From an uncultured bacterium (GTDB lineage: Bacteria; Auribacterota; Tritonobacteria; UBA1439), in NCBI GenBank assembly GCA_937858775.1, contig CALLYX010000483.1, forward strand, positions 1-12,885: DNA of 12,885 bases, read 5' to 3'. Shown here in pieces: positions 11,960 through 12,885 of the stretch. The notes under the pieces were generated by a model. That model ran no database searches, was not told the DNA's origin, and saw only the letters and a program-made list of their open reading frames with translations. The translations under genes were made by a program, and so were the position numbers. How positions within the stretch are numbered: position 1 is the stretch's first letter; every line of letters begins with the position of its first letter.

Positions 11960-12885
11960 CAAAGGAGATTCCGGCGTAAGGGCGCCGGCGTGCATTCACG
12001 TCGACCTGGACAGCGTCTGGGCGACGGCGGCGAGCTGCGGCGTCGAGATGGATATGGACCCGGACCCGATCCTCCAGACGAGCGTCGGGCGCTTCATCTC
12101 CATCTTCGCGGAGCACCGCGTCAGGGCGACCTTCTTCATCACCGGAAGGGACGCCGGGAGGAGGAGCAACGCCCCGCTCATCGCCGCCCTGCGCTCCGCG
12201 GGGCACGAGATCGCCAATCACAGCATGGCCCACCGGCCGAATTTCACGGGTCTCCCCGCGCGCGAGATCGAGGCAGACATCGCCGACAGCACGAAGGCGG
12301 TGGAGGACGCGGTGGGGGAGAGGTGCCTCGGCTTCCGCGCCCCCACGTACAACGTCAACGGCGCCGTGCTCCGCCGCCTGGAGGGGCTCGGCTACCTGTA
12401 CGACTCCTCGATCCTCCCCACGTTCATCTCCCCGCTCTACCGGGCGGCGAACAGGCTCGCGGGCGGGAGGGCCTTCCCGTACGGGGACCCACGGCATTGG
12501 GCCGCCCCGCTCGTCCCCTACCACCCGGACGAGGCGCGCGTCTGGAGGCGGGGGGGGATGCGTATCGCGGAGGTGCCCATCAGCACCATGCCGTTCCTCC
12601 GCCTGCCGTTCCACGCGAGCTACGTCTTCCAACTCGGGATGCCGCTCTTCAGGGCGGGGTGGTGGCTCTCGGCGGCCGCGGGGACGCCGCTCGTGTACGT
12701 CTTCCACGCGCGGGAGCTGGCGGACGACGCGCGGTCGATCCTGTGGCGCGACACCGGGTGCGATCCCGCTCGCCCTTCGACATGGACGAGGCCGGTGGTC
12801 CGGCTGGGCATGTACCCGCAGGCGCCCTTCGTGGCGGCGGCGAACACGCCGATCCTCCATCGCGCTTTCGACCAACTCGTCGGCC
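11952..12885 (+). CDS. NodB-type (CE4) polysaccharide deacetylase, 3' end cut by window
   Basis: 311 codons are visible and no stop is reached before the edge. CIHVDLDSVW (14-23) carries the first-motif aspartates. RATFFITG (58-65) is the conserved beta strand. HEIANHSMAH (85-94) contains the H-x3-H metal pair (H90, H94), and LGFRAPTYNVN (126-136) is motif three. EVPIS (207-211) and LVYVFHAREL (247-256), with its late catalytic-type histidine, resemble the deacetylases found in exopolysaccharide loci. No signal peptide is visible, so it may act in the cytosol or need a partner for export. The ATG at 11952 overlaps the carbamoyltransferase stop (TGA 11957-11959) by 8 nt. It has no clear Shine-Dalgarno, so it probably relies on translational coupling. 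Family members remove N- or O-acetyl groups from GlcNAc polymers or other glycans. The class is certain, the substrate not. Confidence 0.92.
   Translation, partial: MPDKGDSGVRAPACIHVDLDSVWATAASCGVEMDMDPDPILQTSVGRFISIFAEHRVRATFFITGRDAGRRSNAPLIAALRSAGHEIANHSMAHRPNFTGLPAREIEADIADSTKAVEDAVGERCLGFRAPTYNVNGAVLRRLEGLGYLYDSSILPTFISPLYRAANRLAGGRAFPYGDPRHWAAPLVPYHPDEARVWRRGGMRIAEVPISTMPFLRLPFHASYVFQLGMPLFRAGWWLSAAAGTPLVYVFHARELADDARSILWRDTGCDPARPSTWTRPVVRLGMYPQAPFVAAANTPILHRAFDQLVG

Noticed and set aside
11877..12875. 332-codon minus-strand open frame opposite the deacetylase
   Set aside because: Arg/Pro-rich shadow; the plus frame carries all NodB-domain motifs.
1..12885. CRISPR arrays, insertion sequences, integrases or defence genes
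   Set aside because: Searched for by eye; no regular spaced repeats, transposase motifs or terminal repeats with target duplications were seen.

Overview
The window is GC-rich DNA with strong G/C preference at third codon positions and GTG/TTG starts alongside ATG. It holds nine protein genes, two of them cut by the window edges, plus one structured non-coding stretch. Nothing in it is diagnostic of a species: there are no RNA genes, ribosomal proteins, IS elements or CRISPR. The gene types (polyprenyl-phosphate sugar synthase, several GT-C membrane glycosyltransferases, carbamoyltransferase, two sugar deacetylases) suggest a free-living, probably uncultured bacterium with an elaborate cell-surface glycan. 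A candidate-phylum lineage is plausible, but that is an inference of low confidence.

Layout. The left edge (1-175, minus) is the N-terminus of a YdjC/ChbG-type sugar deacetylase. It diverges from a six-gene plus-strand run (254-7916): GT39-like membrane glycosyltransferase, nitroreductase-fold protein, heparinase II/III-like protein, GT2 polyprenyl-phosphate glycosyltransferase, SAM methyltransferase, and a large TMTC-like GT-C glycosyltransferase. The first gaps are short (29 and 54 nt) and the last genes overlap (8 and 4 nt), so this looks like one operon. It ends head-on against a third GT-C glycosyltransferase on the minus strand (7917-9656), with no base between the two stop codons. A gene-poor stretch (9657-10228) rich in inverted repeats and promoter-like sites follows. 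Then come a plus-strand NodU/CmcH-type O-carbamoyltransferase (10229-11959) and an overlapping NodB-type polysaccharide deacetylase that runs off the right edge.

How it may work together (inference). The GT2 enzyme would load a sugar onto a polyprenyl phosphate at the inner membrane. The GT-C proteins would use such lipid-linked sugars on the outer face to build or branch a glycan. Methyl, carbamoyl and deacetylation steps would decorate it, and the heparinase-like protein would trim or modify an acidic sugar chain. The nitroreductase has no obvious step and is the least explained member.

Most notable points: a G9-C-G9 tract at the end of the heparinase-like gene, where the apparent reading frame becomes poor; a symmetric -10 region shared by divergent promoters at the left end, with the plus start codon almost at the predicted transcription start; and nested inverted repeats in the 572-nt gene-free stretch.
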